A stretch of 64,000 bases of DNA from Candidatus Binatia bacterium (GCA_022827045.1 JAJDTQ010000253.1:1-64000); one strand, 5' to 3'; shown: positions 50,830-61,600, counted from the first letter of the stretch. A program made the numbers and translations. The notes: generated by a model not told the origin, from the letters alone.

Positions 50830-53800
50830 TCAAAGGCGCATCTGCCGCGGGTCTTGAACACTGTCGCGCCCGGCCACATGATTGCTGAGGGCTTCAAGGA
50901 CCGCCCGCTCGTCGGAGCCGGCGTCCGCCAATTCGATCAGCGTCTGGAGGAGCTGATTGAACAGGGCATTACGCTGAAGGCCACGGGTGTCGAGATAGTC
51001 GTCTACCTTGGTCTGGTCGCCGGCTCGCCACAGGTGCATGAGCCTGTGCACCTGGTCTATCAAGGGCACGGGCCGTCCGCCGGACATGTCAAGACCGAGG
51101 TTGCGGCCGCGGCGGCGATGCCAGGGTTTGAGTTTTACCTTGGCGCCGCCGCCAGAATCTTCAATATTCTCGGCCAGTTCGTCTGCGCTGTGCGTCGACG
51201 CGGGGGCCTCGTCATCCCGGTCACCAGCCTTCCTCGCCTTCCCCGAGTGGACCAGAAGATCGCATTGATGTATCAGCGCCGAGTCCGACAGGTTGCAGGA
51301 CAGTGCGTACAGGATGCACGCACCGGTGGGCGCATCACTCATGCCGAAGTCGTGGCGATGGAGGAGGTAGTAGGTTGTCACGTCGTCCAATCCGGTCGCC
51401 GCCTCTTGTCCGTCTGCCGACGCGGCACCGCCGTCCTGGATCAGCACGCGGCCGACCACGAAGTCTACCACCATGCGGCGGACCTCGCGCAGGAATTCCG
51501 AGACCGTCATCCGCTGGTCCCGGTCGTTCGCCTTCTTGACGATGGGGTGTCTGCTGAAGGCTTCCAGAGCCGGCCCGGTGGCAGCCCACACGAAATCCGG
51601 CCCGCGAATGCCGGCGTCCCAGAATTCATGGAGTTGCCGTGTGATGTTCTCACGCATCTCGCCGAGGACCGCACTGTCCCAGCCGGGACGGGACACCTGC
51701 CGCTTCTTGCAGACCAGCCACACGGACGACGAAAGCGCCGCGGAGGCAAGCGCCCGCGCCCGGTTCCCCATCTCTGTCTGGATGGGCCATGAGCCGTCCA
51801 CTACGAAGCCGGCCCGAATCAGAGCCGCGACCAGCGTCTCCCAAGCATCCGGTTGTTTGTTGGCGAACACCACCACCAGACGGCCATCGGGCCGCAACGC
51901 CCTGTGACAAGCCTGGAAAGAGCGGGCCATACCGTCTTCGTAACTCCGCTTCGACCGCTCCTTGTCGCCGCTGAACCGACTGGCGTCGTCTATAAGCTCG
52001 CCGTCACTGCTGTCGTGGTCCCATTTCGGCCCCAACGGCTCGCCAAACGCCGCATCGATTTCTTCTGACAGACCCTGCGTGGAGCGCCTCAGCCAGACAT
52101 GGAAAAAATCCATCAGGTCCGAATACGGGATCGCGTCATAATAGGGAGGATCGGTGACGATGGCGTCGTACTCTCCTCCGAAGTCCATGGCGCTTCGTCT
52201 GGAAGGATTGGGCTCCACCGAGAATGCCGATGCTCCCACGCCGTGTTCCAGATAACGGGCGACCCATTCGAGTTGTCCGGAGTAGGAGCCGGACGTTTCC
52301 CCCAAGACCGCCGTTTCGCTGAAATCCCAACTGATCGGCAGACGGAACCCTGCAAAAGTATTCGCCACCGTCTCGCGACCCACGTCCCAGTGGGCAATCG
52401 TGCTGCCACGGTCCGCAATGCGGTCGGTCACAAGCGCCAAGCTTGCGCTCACCGCTTCACTCCATTCCTTTGGAGTCGTGCCGCCGCCATCGCACATCTG
52501 CCGGGTGACCGCCACAAATGTGCCGAGGCACAGTAGCTGGCGGTTGGTGAAGAGCTTCCGCCAAGTGTCGAATCCATAAAGGGGAACACGAAACCCGAGA
52601 GCCTCTTTACTGGGCAAAGGTTCTTCCGGCAGCCCAAACGGGACACCCGCATACAGCGCCTGAAGCTGTCCCTCGCTGACCTCAGCGACCGCACGTTCAT
52701 GGTCCGTGGGCGAACGGTATTCCTTGCCCTTCTGCCCATCAACCACGACAGCGGTCATCACCATACCCAGCCGGCCCGCGCGGCCCTCAAGACGGATATC
52801 CTCCATCGTCATGATCGCGCCGCAGCATGGGCAGGTCGCGCCGGTGCGTGACATGGTGCCCACACCGACGCGCTTGTCGTGCTCCCGCCGTTGCGCCGTG
52901 TTGCCGCCGTTGTGTGGGACATCCCTCAGTACTCCGAAGACTACCCCTGTCCCGTCGGGCCTTCGCTCCATCGTCAGCAAGACACGTTTGCGATCCTTCT
53001 TGCACAACCAGCGCGTCTTGAGCAGCGGAAGGATGACGCGGCACTGTTTGCAGGTCACGGTTCGCGCCCAGAGATACGCGACCGTGGGCTTGGCGATCCA
53101 GCGAGGCTTGCGGGGGTCCTTCAGGTAGGCGGCGTCGAATTCCGCGTTGAGCGGGTCGAGTTGCGGCACCCCCTCCTCGTCAACCTTCAGGAACTGCCTG
53201 GAGCGCGTTTCGTATTCCTTGCCAGGCGCCAGCGGCTCGAACTCCGCGTATGTAGGGTAGCAGGCAGCCAACTCCTTGCGCGCCCTTGCCAGCACCCACC
53301 GGCCCCAGGCGCGCACATGCCAGGCCAAGTCCGCTTCCACCGTCGGGTCGTCATGACCCAATGTATCGAGCTGGATCTCGCCGCCGTCACCGTGGCCCAA
53401 ACGCTCCAGGTGAGTACGCAGACTCGCGCCCTTGAACCCCTTCGCCTTGAGGAACGCCTCCATGAAGTCGCGGTCCTCCAGGGCAAAGGCCGGCAAGGGA
53501 CGCGTCTGACCGGCGAGCTTCTGGGGATATTCGAGCGTGCACTTGAGGATGAACCAAGCCACCGGGTTGATGTCCATGGCGGTCACTTCACAGCCCAGAC
53601 GCATGGCTTCGAGAGGAATGGCGCCGCCTCCGGCAAACGGGTCCAGCACCTTGGGCGCCCGCCCGCCGTATGCCTTGCGAATCTCGTCACGGAACCACGC
53701 GAGACCCGACCCGTTCTCCCTGCCCCAGTGAAGAATGCCGCCGACCGTCTCCTCTTTCACCTTCTCGACTGTCCGACCGTTCAACCGTTTGCGCTCGATC

Positions 53801-54033
53801 TTCTCCGTGACCCGGCCCGCCATGCGCTCGAGGATCGCCCGGCGCTTGTCCAGATCACCCGGATCCGGCAACAGCGTCGCAATCAACGCCGCCCGTGATG
53901 CCGCCAACGGCCTCCGCGCCGGCCAAATGTGAAGGGTGGAGATGTGTCCGTGCCGGACGTTCTTCTCATGCACGGAGTCGAGAGACACCTGCTTGAGCGG
54001 GAACGCCACTTCGATTAGGCGACGGTCGTTCAA
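50830..54033 (-). CDS. DUF1156 DNA adenine/cytosine-N4 methylase
   Basis: A 1067-residue DNA methyltransferase: N-terminal DUF1156 (RLIEVAFPLKQVSLDSVHEK then IRHGHISTLHIWPARRP-like), motif I DPFAGGGAIPLEAMRLG, a Cys-rich insertion (CKQC, CPCC) and catalytic motif IV TDPPYYDAIPYSDLMDFFHVW. DPPY indicates N6-adenine or N4-cytosine methylation. I take TTG 54033 as start: it is preceded by GGGGAG, and family members begin with xDRRLIE. It overlaps the AbiJ stop by four bases (TTGA). It probably marks self DNA for the DUF499/helicase system. Confidence 0.87.
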   Translation of the reverse strand: MNDRRLIEVAFPLKQVSLDSVHEKNVRHGHISTLHIWPARRPLAASRAALIATLLPDPGDLDKRRAILERMAGRVTEKIERKRLNGRTVEKVKEETVGGILHWGRENGSGLAWFRDEIRKAYGGRAPKVLDPFAGGGAIPLEAMRLGCEVTAMDINPVAWFILKCTLEYPQKLAGQTRPLPAFALEDRDFMEAFLKAKGFKGASLRTHLERLGHGDGGEIQLDTLGHDDPTVEADLAWHVRAWGRWVLARARKELAACYPTYAEFEPLAPGKEYETRSRQFLKVDEEGVPQLDPLNAEFDAAYLKDPRKPRWIAKPTVAYLWARTVTCKQCRVILPLLKTRWLCKKDRKRVLLTMERRPDGTGVVFGVLRDVPHNGGNTAQRREHDKRVGVGTMSRTGATCPCCGAIMTMEDIRLEGRAGRLGMVMTAVVVDGQKGKEYRSPTDHERAVAEVSEGQLQALYAGVPFGLPEEPLPSKEALGFRVPLYGFDTWRKLFTNRQLLCLGTFVAVTRQMCDGGGTTPKEWSEAVSASLALVTDRIADRGSTIAHWDVGRETVANTFAGFRLPISWDFSETAVLGETSGSYSGQLEWVARYLEHGVGASAFSVEPNPSRRSAMDFGGEYDAIVTDPPYYDAIPYSDLMDFFHVWLRRSTQGLSEEIDAAFGEPLGPKWDHDSSDGELIDDASRFSGDKERSKRSYEDGMARSFQACHRALRPDGRLVVVFANKQPDAWETLVAALIRAGFVVDGSWPIQTEMGNRARALASAALSSSVWLVCKKRQVSRPGWDSAVLGEMRENITRQLHEFWDAGIRGPDFVWAATGPALEAFSRHPIVKKANDRDQRMTVSEFLREVRRMVVDFVVGRVLIQDGGAASADGQEAATGLDDVTTYYLLHRHDFGMSDAPTGACILYALSCNLSDSALIHQCDLLVHSGKARKAGDRDDEAPASTHSADELAENIEDSGGGAKVKLKPWHRRRGRNLGLDMSGGRPVPLIDQVHRLMHLWRAGDQTKVDDYLDTRGLQRNALFNQLLQTLIELADAGSDERAVLEALSNHVAGRDSVQDPRQMRL

Positions 54034-55073
54034 GACGACTCTCCCCTCTTGTGCTTGCGCCACAAATAGCTGGCGAAGGATGCACAGGCTCCCAGCATGA
54101 AAACAGCCTCGTCCATCCCCACCTTTGCCTTGTCGTTATCCAATAGCGGGTGTCGCAGGCCCTTTTCGCTTGATGTGTACCCATAGAGCTTGATGAACGC
54201 ATCCCCAAGTGCGGGATGCAGTCCTCCGTGATCATTGATGGACGCGAGGGCCTTTTTGAGGTTCTTGGCGTCAGGAGCAAGTATCCGTGCCACGGACTCG
54301 ACCGTGTGAATACTTTCCCGGACACTCGCTGTCCAGTCCGCGTTGTTGATGCATTCACAAGCGTTACGCAGGTGCTTTTCGCTACCACGGAAACCGGCAT
54401 CGTGAAGCGTTTGCAACGATTCTACGACCGTACTACCTTCTTCCGCCGTAACGGCGGGTACAATAATCGGCGGTTTCCCTTGGTCGATATGGTAGGCCAA
54501 CCTGCATTCAGCGAAGACATGGCTCATCCTGCCAATAAAGACGGGTGGGCATTTCGAGTGACGAAAAACGAACTGAAGTAGATCGAAGACCTTGTTGAAA
54601 GGCATCGTTTCGATATCCCGACGGAGCTTCTGAGCAATAGGCCCGAAGTCTGTGCGCCACTCGTCAAGCGGAAGGTTATCATGCTGGATATGTTTTGCTC
54701 GAAGGATTTCCTGCCATGCTCCAGAAATCCAGCGCCCGCCGAGGCTCCATGTCTCCGTGGACTGATCGAGATGCTGGTAGAACACGTTCCATATCTGTGT
54801 TCTGGCGCCTTGGGGCAGTTTCCCGAGTTTCAGCGGTCCAGGGATCTCCTCGTAGCCCTGTGCTTGGGAAAAAGTCAGTTTACGCGGGTCATTGGCATTG
54901 TCGATTCTAGATGTGTCACCAGATATTTCATTGCGTTGTGGTTTTGTGGCCGCACTTGCGACCTCTAGGGCCCTTTGTCGTGCCCGCCGAGCGGCCCTGC
55001 GCATTGCCGCCTCGGCCCCGACCAAATCTGGATCACGCCCTCTGTCCGTGGTGTTTCGATCTCGCGAACTCAT
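54030..55073 (-). CDS. AbiJ_NTD4-family abortive-infection protein
   Basis: A 347-residue protein matching AbiJ_NTD4 proteins: an N-terminal region with RTQIWNVFYQHLDQ and PFNKVFDLLQFVF, and a HEPN-like helical C-terminus with KHLRNACECINNADWTASVR, ESIHTVESVARIL, HPALGDAFIKLYGYTSSEKG and RHPLLDN then EAVFMLGACASFASYLW. The first ~60 residues are extra and Arg-rich. AbiJ/HEPN proteins cause growth arrest on infection, often as RNases, but the exact mechanism is unknown. The start overlaps the zeta-like gene stop by four bases (ATGA), and its stop overlaps the methylase start. Base composition is lower in GC than the flanks. Confidence 0.75.
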   Translation of the reverse strand: MSSRDRNTTDRGRDPDLVGAEAAMRRAARRARQRALEVASAATKPQRNEISGDTSRIDNANDPRKLTFSQAQGYEEIPGPLKLGKLPQGARTQIWNVFYQHLDQSTETWSLGGRWISGAWQEILRAKHIQHDNLPLDEWRTDFGPIAQKLRRDIETMPFNKVFDLLQFVFRHSKCPPVFIGRMSHVFAECRLAYHIDQGKPPIIVPAVTAEEGSTVVESLQTLHDAGFRGSEKHLRNACECINNADWTASVRESIHTVESVARILAPDAKNLKKALASINDHGGLHPALGDAFIKLYGYTSSEKGLRHPLLDNDKAKVGMDEAVFMLGACASFASYLWRKHKRGESS

Positions 55074-55651
55074 TCTCCTCGAACCCCCGCTGCCAGCAGT
55101 TCCGGCTCCTCACCCGAATTGTCGTACAAGGCCCATTCGTCGACAAGACCCCGATAGACCTGTTCGAAGTTGCGCCAGCCTATTCGAAACCGACGCTGAA
55201 TCACCGAAACCGGTACGTCGTGGCCTCCCTCCAGCACTCGCTGTGAGACTCGGCGGATCGCTGTTTCCGGCAGATCCAACTTCAAAAAAAACAGCTTCAC
55301 CCGATACCCTTCCTCCTGCCACCGAGGAATCCACCGAGCGTAGCCCCGTCCGCTCAGCGTAGTCTCGAACGCGAAACTGTTTCCCTGCCGTGCGTGCCTG
55401 TGAATCTGCTCCAGCATCAGGCGACCAGCCCGAACAGCGACTCGGTCATAGCGAAACGGGCTCAAGCCCGCAGCGATGAGATCTGCGTTAACGAAGTTGG
55501 GGCAATCCCCTTCGTTCGGCAGGAACTCGACCGCGAACGTCGTCTTACCCGCGCCGTTAGGTCCCGCGATGATAATCACCTTCTTGTCAGTCGAGCCCAT
55601 CAAAATCAGTATGACTTCCCGCTCTTTCCCACGAGCGTTGTCCTTTTCCAC
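55070..55651 (-). CDS. Zeta-toxin-like P-loop kinase
   Basis: A protein of up to 193 residues: Walker A AGPNGAGKTTFAVEFL, FVNADLIAAGLSPF (the Asp/loop of zeta kinases), GNSFAFETTLSGRGYARWIP and a late RRFRIGWRNF helix. Chromosomal zeta-like kinases phosphorylate UDP-N-acetylglucosamine or act in stress/defence; no antitoxin gene is beside it, unless AbiJ takes that role. Start ATG 55651 or ATG 55600 (neither has a strong ribosome site). It shares ATGA with AbiJ and lies 97 bases after the Argonaute stop, so the two may form a module. Confidence 0.8.
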   Translation of the reverse strand: MEKDNARGKEREVILILMGSTDKKVIIIAGPNGAGKTTFAVEFLPNEGDCPNFVNADLIAAGLSPFRYDRVAVRAGRLMLEQIHRHARQGNSFAFETTLSGRGYARWIPRWQEEGYRVKLFFLKLDLPETAIRRVSQRVLEGGHDVPVSVIQRRFRIGWRNFEQVYRGLVDEWALYDNSGEEPELLAAGVRGE

Positions 55652-55748
55652 CGCACCGTCTCACGTATAGGGCACCAAGGTACCCTCCTCGCTTCACATG
55701 GTTCAATCCGACCCCGACGCCAATGCCACTAGGCGTGCGACAAGTCGC

Positions 55749-57251
55749 TCAGATATAAAATCGAAACGTGGGACGCCGGTCCGTGACGGTTGGGTTGCTC
55801 ACAAGAATTTCCCCTACGGCGTCCGAAAACCTCACGGTGACGGGCTGGGTGTCACCGGCGCTGCAAGAATTGTAATTCAGCTTTGTCAGGCCGAGGATAT
55901 CTTTTGCCACGTCAAGCAACTCCACATCCCCATGCTGGACATCAATCTGTAGCGGTGCAGGTGTCTCCCATCCATCGTAGGTCCCTAGTCTCGGCTTAAA
56001 TCCTGACCCAAACAGATAACCTCTCGTAGGAGAATGCTGCCAAAACGTGCCCCGGATCACCGGCCAGCGCTTTTCCGGGCGATACAATCGTGGACCGTCT
56101 CTCCAAGGACGCACACGAATACCCACGACCTTTACACCGTCCGCCGCCGATTGGTAGCCTTCGAACTCCTCGGCACTGATGTCGGAGCGCGAATGCAGAA
56201 AGACTTCGGCCAACATCTTCCCGTGCAGCTGCGAATACGTGTCAAGCGCGCCTTTGAGCAGATCGTGTGCGGCCTCGGCCGTCAGTCGAAATTGCCTATT
56301 CTGCGGCGAGTACCAAGGACCGTAGTTGCCTAGGAACACGACGCCATCGCCATCGTCAAGGAACATCTGAGCGGCACAGGCCGCAGTTCTTGTACTCTCT
56401 CGCGTGTCGGCTCGACGAAAGGCAAGGCCAACGTAACACACGCCCTCGCGAGCAGTAGCTAGTCTCCATGGTTTCCCGCCTGCCTTGTAGTACAAGGTAC
56501 TGGACAGATTCCACATGCGGTTCGACAAGGGTGTCAGCGGTCGGACTCCAAAGCTGTTCTCGTCGTCGAGCCGCAGGGTCGACTCACGGATGATTTGAAT
56601 GGGGATGTCGTGCGCCATTGTCCGAGCCTTGATCTGTCTTCGAAAATCGAGGGACAGTTCGTACTGCTCTTTCTCATACGCCGAATAGAGATCCAACTGC
56701 CCCTTCTTGCGAGAGTCGCGTTGCCTTTTCGAGACAACTTCTCCGGTCGCCTGCGTCACATGTGACTCGATTCGGCATGTCCGGTAGATGTCATCAGGGA
56801 CAATACACACCATCACGTTTACGCGTTGGTCAATCTTCTGCAGATCCTTGAAAGCCTCGAGATAATGATTTACGGCCGAATAGACTCGTTCGTAGGGATC
56901 ATGACGGTGTGCCACGTCGTCCAGTGCTCGGTGATCGAGGACGTGTTCCCAGACCGGCTCTTTCCGCCACTCGCAAGCAAAAGCCGCATCAAACCCGGGG
57001 TATGGTGGCCACAGACGGTGTCGATTCCTTGGGGCACCCGTCCATGAGCGGACCATTGCCCTTGACCAAGCGGCAAATGAGGATACACCGCGCTCTGTGC
57101 CGACAACACCGTATGATACAACCCCGGGATGACCGGGAGCGTCTGTGTCATAGGGACCGAACAGCGACAGCCCGTCACGGGCGTCGGTGAGTCGCTGACC
57201 ATACCTAAACTCTAACGCCGGCTCATCGAGAATTTTTACTTTCTTAAACAC
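55749..57251 (-). CDS. Short prokaryotic Argonaute (MID-PIWI) of a SPARTA-type system
   Basis: A 500-residue protein with no N or PAZ domain. The MID part (about 1-235) has NVMVCIVPDDIYRTCR and LDFRRQIKARTMAHDIPIQI, the guide 5'-end pocket region. The PIWI part (about 245-500) has STLYYKAGGKPWRL, CYVGLAFRR, AEVFLHSRSDIS and LTKLNYNSCSAGDTQPVTVR. The first catalytic Asp is Ala276 and the later one is also lost, so it cannot slice, as in all short Argonautes. It should use a guide RNA to find target DNA and switch on the TIR partner, encoded six bases upstream. More AT-rich than the neighbouring helicase gene. Confidence 0.9.
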   Translation of the reverse strand: MFKKVKILDEPALEFRYGQRLTDARDGLSLFGPYDTDAPGHPGVVSYGVVGTERGVSSFAAWSRAMVRSWTGAPRNRHRLWPPYPGFDAAFACEWRKEPVWEHVLDHRALDDVAHRHDPYERVYSAVNHYLEAFKDLQKIDQRVNVMVCIVPDDIYRTCRIESHVTQATGEVVSKRQRDSRKKGQLDLYSAYEKEQYELSLDFRRQIKARTMAHDIPIQIIRESTLRLDDENSFGVRPLTPLSNRMWNLSSTLYYKAGGKPWRLATAREGVCYVGLAFRRADTRESTRTAACAAQMFLDDGDGVVFLGNYGPWYSPQNRQFRLTAEAAHDLLKGALDTYSQLHGKMLAEVFLHSRSDISAEEFEGYQSAADGVKVVGIRVRPWRDGPRLYRPEKRWPVIRGTFWQHSPTRGYLFGSGFKPRLGTYDGWETPAPLQIDVQHGDVELLDVAKDILGLTKLNYNSCSAGDTQPVTVRFSDAVGEILVSNPTVTDRRPTFRFYI

Positions 57252-57257
57252 AGCACC

Positions 57258-58619
57258 TCACTCGTTCGGTCCGTCATCGAACCGCGTCTCGTCCTCTTCG
57301 TGCCACATCGTATAGATCTCGTCCGGCTCATCCACGAGTTCGTCACGTATCCGGTGGGAGGTTTCCACAAGAATCGGTATTGCACTAATGACTAGTTGCT
57401 GCCTTCCTACTGGTCCGAAACGGATACGCATGTCGTCATCAGCGAGTAGTTGAGCAGATCCAAGGGTCCGAGCGCACCACTCTCGATTGAACCATGTCCT
57501 ACACAAATGTTTGCGTCGCGACGAAATCTGTCGCCTGTCGAGCACCTTGCCATCCGCATCGGTGAGGTAGACACGATTTCGCAGGAACAGCGCAACCGGA
57601 TCAACTCGATCGCGGAGCACTGAGAATGAAGGGCTCAAGTGGTATCGGTAGGTCTCTCTGCCTCCGGTTGTGAAGTAGGTTCGTTCTCCAACGCCCTTGA
57701 ACCAACTCTTCTTTCCGCTAGGGAACGTTACTGACACACGGTCGTTGTCTAGTACTCCTTGTGGCAAATACCATTGCGAAGGGCGTCCTTCGAAGCGGGT
57801 GCACCTCATTCCCTTGGCCTCCAAAAGACTCTCCAAACACCTGTGAATTAGACTAACAACAAGGTCCTGTGTGTTAATGCCCTCCACTCGGTCTGAACTC
57901 TGCCAAAACACCTCGCCGACGCAGTCGAATTCATGATGCCGCGTGACACTAGAAGGTGGATCATGAAAAGCAAGCACGCGCATCGACGATACATCACGAC
58001 ATCCCCAGGTTACCCGCAACGCGCGACGTTCATCCATTGAGAGCCTGCCTTGCCTAAGCTGGTACTTGCGGATGATTGGCGGAATCTGCTCAAACTCAAA
58101 GCAATTGCTCAGCAAAACCTCGCCTTCGTCCTGAACCGCGCTACGCGCGACGATAGACTCTATGGCGAGCTGAGGGCCGTGGCTCAAGACTCGAGGTGCG
58201 TCAAGGGAAGCGAGTTTCTTCAACAAATACGCTAGTCCTTCCGCCCAACTCGGCGCAAAAGGGATATAGTTCACAGGTTGGAGATTCCAGGTTATTTCGT
58301 CTGGTGGAAGTCCCTCAGTGTTCAACGGTATGACAAAATCTTCAATGTTCAGCCTCTTCGCTATGGCGAAGCCCTTCAGCCATTCGCCCTGTGGATTAGA
58401 CTTTTTCATCGAAGCCCTAGACAAAAGGGCAAGCATTCGGAAGGTCCGTTCGCTGATGGCAGCGTCAATATCCTTAGGCCAATTCTCGCCACCAAGCAGT
58501 TTCTGGCGATCATACCAAACAGCGTACCCTTCCGCCGCAAGCCGCCGGGCAAGCCAGTCACACAACTCTGACTGTTCCGTTGCATAACTGATGAAGATGT
58601 GGTCGCGTTTCGTTTTCAT
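57258..58619 (-). CDS. TIR-APAZ effector of a SPARTA-type system
   Basis: A 453-residue protein from ATG 58619. Residues 1-~140 are a TIR domain (DHIFISYATEQSELCDWLAR, GYAVWYDRQKLLGGENWP, SNPQGEWLKGFAIAKR) with the likely NADase Glu79, matching Glu77 of the characterised Maribacter TIR. Residues ~165-453 form the APAZ region, which contacts the Argonaute (RRALRVTWGCRDVSSMRVLA, LHL-type strands, IRFGPVGRQQLVISAIPIL). On target binding, SPARTA assemblies degrade NAD+ and kill or arrest the cell. The gene precedes ago by six bases. Start choice avoids 11 unlikely residues; no strong ribosome site is seen. Confidence 0.9.
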   Translation of the reverse strand: MKTKRDHIFISYATEQSELCDWLARRLAAEGYAVWYDRQKLLGGENWPKDIDAAISERTFRMLALLSRASMKKSNPQGEWLKGFAIAKRLNIEDFVIPLNTEGLPPDEITWNLQPVNYIPFAPSWAEGLAYLLKKLASLDAPRVLSHGPQLAIESIVARSAVQDEGEVLLSNCFEFEQIPPIIRKYQLRQGRLSMDERRALRVTWGCRDVSSMRVLAFHDPPSSVTRHHEFDCVGEVFWQSSDRVEGINTQDLVVSLIHRCLESLLEAKGMRCTRFEGRPSQWYLPQGVLDNDRVSVTFPSGKKSWFKGVGERTYFTTGGRETYRYHLSPSFSVLRDRVDPVALFLRNRVYLTDADGKVLDRRQISSRRKHLCRTWFNREWCARTLGSAQLLADDDMRIRFGPVGRQQLVISAIPILVETSHRIRDELVDEPDEIYTMWHEEDETRFDDGPNE

Positions 58620-58693
58620 AGCGTAGTCAGAGCTAGCCCCTCTTTGGAACACACCTGTCGTGATGACGATATCAGTTCTTCTGCCTTCGAACT

Positions 58694-61600
58694 TTACTCT
58701 GCTGCTTCCATCACCGCTCCCGGCGTGATGGTAAACGCCAGCGATTCCCGCCCCGTCACCAGCAGCTTGGCAAACGGATCACGCACCCTTACGAGCCGCG
58801 GGTTGGGCGTGGCGCAGTCGAAGACCACGTAGAGCCAGTACCGATCACGAAGATTGCAGGCTCTGGCCCACTCGTTTTCCTGCATCTCGACGCTACCGGT
58901 CCGCGCCCTCCCCTTCACCTCGATGGCTCGCTCTTCATCGGGGCGACGGGACCTCAGATCGAAGCCCGGCCAATCCGTCAAGCCCGCGCGGCGTGCAAGC
59001 TCAGGCCGTGAAATGTCCGCCACCTCGGCACCGAAACGTTCCTCGTAGGCGGTGGCGACCTGCATTGCGACGGCTTCCACGTCGGCGTCGTAACGCTCGG
59101 TCTCGCCGGAATCCTGGGCAGGCACCACGAGAGCATGGGCCAAAAACTCGACCTCGCCGGCCTGGATGAGGTCCGGTTCGGACTCCAACGCGCCCAGGGT
59201 GCGGTTACGGTGTGTTGTCAGACTCCGTTGCCGTTCCTTGACTCTCGCAAGTTCGGCGTTGGCATGCCCATCGCCTGCGCGCGCCTTCTCGCCCAAGCGC
59301 TGGCGGGCAGCCGTAAGCTCGGCTGCGCGGAAGTCGAAGCCGCACTTGATGAAGTCGATACGCGCCGGGAGGTCTTCGATCCGCCGCTGTCGGTGCGACT
59401 GAGCGAGACGATCCAGCACGACCTCGCGGGCATACGCGACAGCCTCGTTGACCATTCCCCGCGCCTGGGTGGCGAGCGGCACCCGGCTCGGCGCGAAATC
59501 CTGGGTTCCTCTGAGAAGCAGGAGGTGCTCGACCGGGCACTCTTCCACGGCGCCGTCGTTTGATTGTCGCAGGCCGACAAGCCGCGATTCGAGCGTCTTC
59601 GGCGTAGACTCGCCGTTCTCAAAGACGCCTATCAGGGCGGGTTCGCGATCCAACTGTTCGTGCTGTTCGACCGCTACCCGTGACACGTGGAAGAGGTACG
59701 GCTCGATCGCATACGGGTCGGTGAACACGCCGCCTCGAAGACCGTCCCGCCCGAAACGACCCTGGACCGCGGCCGACAGGGCATCGAACAGTGGTTCACC
59801 AGGGTGCAGCCAAACGGCGTCTTCCCGGCTCGCCGGCTTGTAGATCGTGAGCCGCTGTCGTGCGTCTTCCGAATAACCTTCGAGGGCGGGCAGCAGGGCG
59901 TCGCTGGCGCCGGGACGGTCGGGAACGAAGGTAAAAGCCGTTTCCGGGTCGCCCTCGATGCGCAGGTTGAGCAACGGCGCGGCCCTTTCCACGAAACGGC
60001 GTACATAGCCGGGAAGAAGCCGCCGGTAGTTCTCCTGCTCCGCCTCATCGTTGAGGGCGTCGAGCCGCCCGCGCACGTCCCCGCCCTGCCCGAACAGCAC
60101 GCGCTCCCTTTCCTCCAGAGCCCGGACCTGTTCCTCCGTCAGATGTCCTTCCAACTGCTGGACAACGGTCTCCGCACCCTCCGTGACGGCCTGCTCAAGG
60201 TACTCCTTCATGGACACGCCCTCGAACAGGCGGCCTACCACGTCGAACACCTTGTCGGACTGAAGTTGCCGGCGCATCGCCTCAAGCTTGTCCAGCAGCG
60301 TCTTCAGCACCCTTCCCTCGCGCGTGGTCCCCGCCACCAGATTGACGATCACCACCGGATCGTGCCTCTGGCCGTAGCGATGAATGCGGCCCATCCGCTG
60401 CTCGAGCCGCGCCGGGTTCCACGGGATGTCGTAGTTCACCATGAGCCAGCAGAACTGGAGGTTGATCCCCTCGCCCGCCGCATCCGTGGCCACCAGATAG
60501 CTGGCTCCGCCGTCGGCCGTCGATCTGCGGAAGAACTCGACCTGGCGTTCCCGTTCCTGATACGGCAGGCCGCCGTGAATAAGCGCCACCCGACCGGTGA
60601 AGCCAAGTCCTTCGAGCCGGCGCACCAGGGATTCCGCGGTGTCGCGATGCTCGGTAAAAACGATGAACTTCTCGTCGGCGTACCTCGGATCGCGGAGCAC
60701 CTCGCGCAGCTTCTCGAACTTGGACTCCTCGCCGGCATCAAAGAGCTTTCGGGCCTTGTCCAGCAACTCCTCGACCTTGAGACGCTCGGCCTCCAACTCG
60801 CTGAGAGTTACCGCGACGGTCGCACCCAAGGCCCTGACTTCGTACTCCTCGTGTTGCTCGTGCTGGTCCTCGCTTGCCGTGTCCTCGTCCGCGGTTCTAC
60901 TCTCGAAGACGTCCTCCAAGTCGTCGAGGTTTCGTTGGATGTACGCGAGCGCTTCCTCGGTGAATCGCCCGCTCCGTATATCGTCGATCATGCCTTCGAT
61001 CTTCTCTACCCGACGCTCGAAGGACCGCATGAGGGCATAGGTGGAGCTGGCGAGGCGCCGTTGGAAGACGCTCATAGCCAATCGCGCCGCGGACCGGTTC
61101 AACGACCGAGCCCGGTTGTAATAGACGCGGAGATACTCGGTCGTTTCGTCGTAGAGTTCCTGTTCGCCGGGCGACAGTCCGTAGCTCAGCGTGTCGCAAT
61201 TGCGCTGTGGATACAGCGGAGAACCGTCAAAATGAACCAACTCCTCCTTGGTCCGGCGGATGAAGTGTCTTTGCCGGCCCTGGCGAGGAAACGCATTGAA
61301 AGCATCGCTGGTGGAGAGCGTATCGGGAAGCAGCAACCGCCAGAGGAAGTAGTAAGGGTAGTCCTTGCCCATGTGCGGGGTTGCGGTCAGGAGCAAGAGA
61401 TGTTGAGCGGACCAGGGAAGTCTCCACCGCTCATCCTCCACCTCGGCTCCTGCCAATGCCTCGGCCAACCTGTAGCGGCCCGTCTTCCGTACCCGAAAAT
61501 CCGGTTGGCGGTCCGCGGCGAGCTTATGCGCCTCGTCAAAGACCACAAGGTCGTAGGGCGGTATCGCCGGGTCCCTGAGGCAAGCGAACAGTCTTTCCCC

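Noticed and set aside
55652..55748. Tiny antitoxin gene upstream of the zeta-like kinase
   Set aside because: Only a six-codon frame follows a GAGGAGGG ribosome-like site; too short to be an antitoxin.
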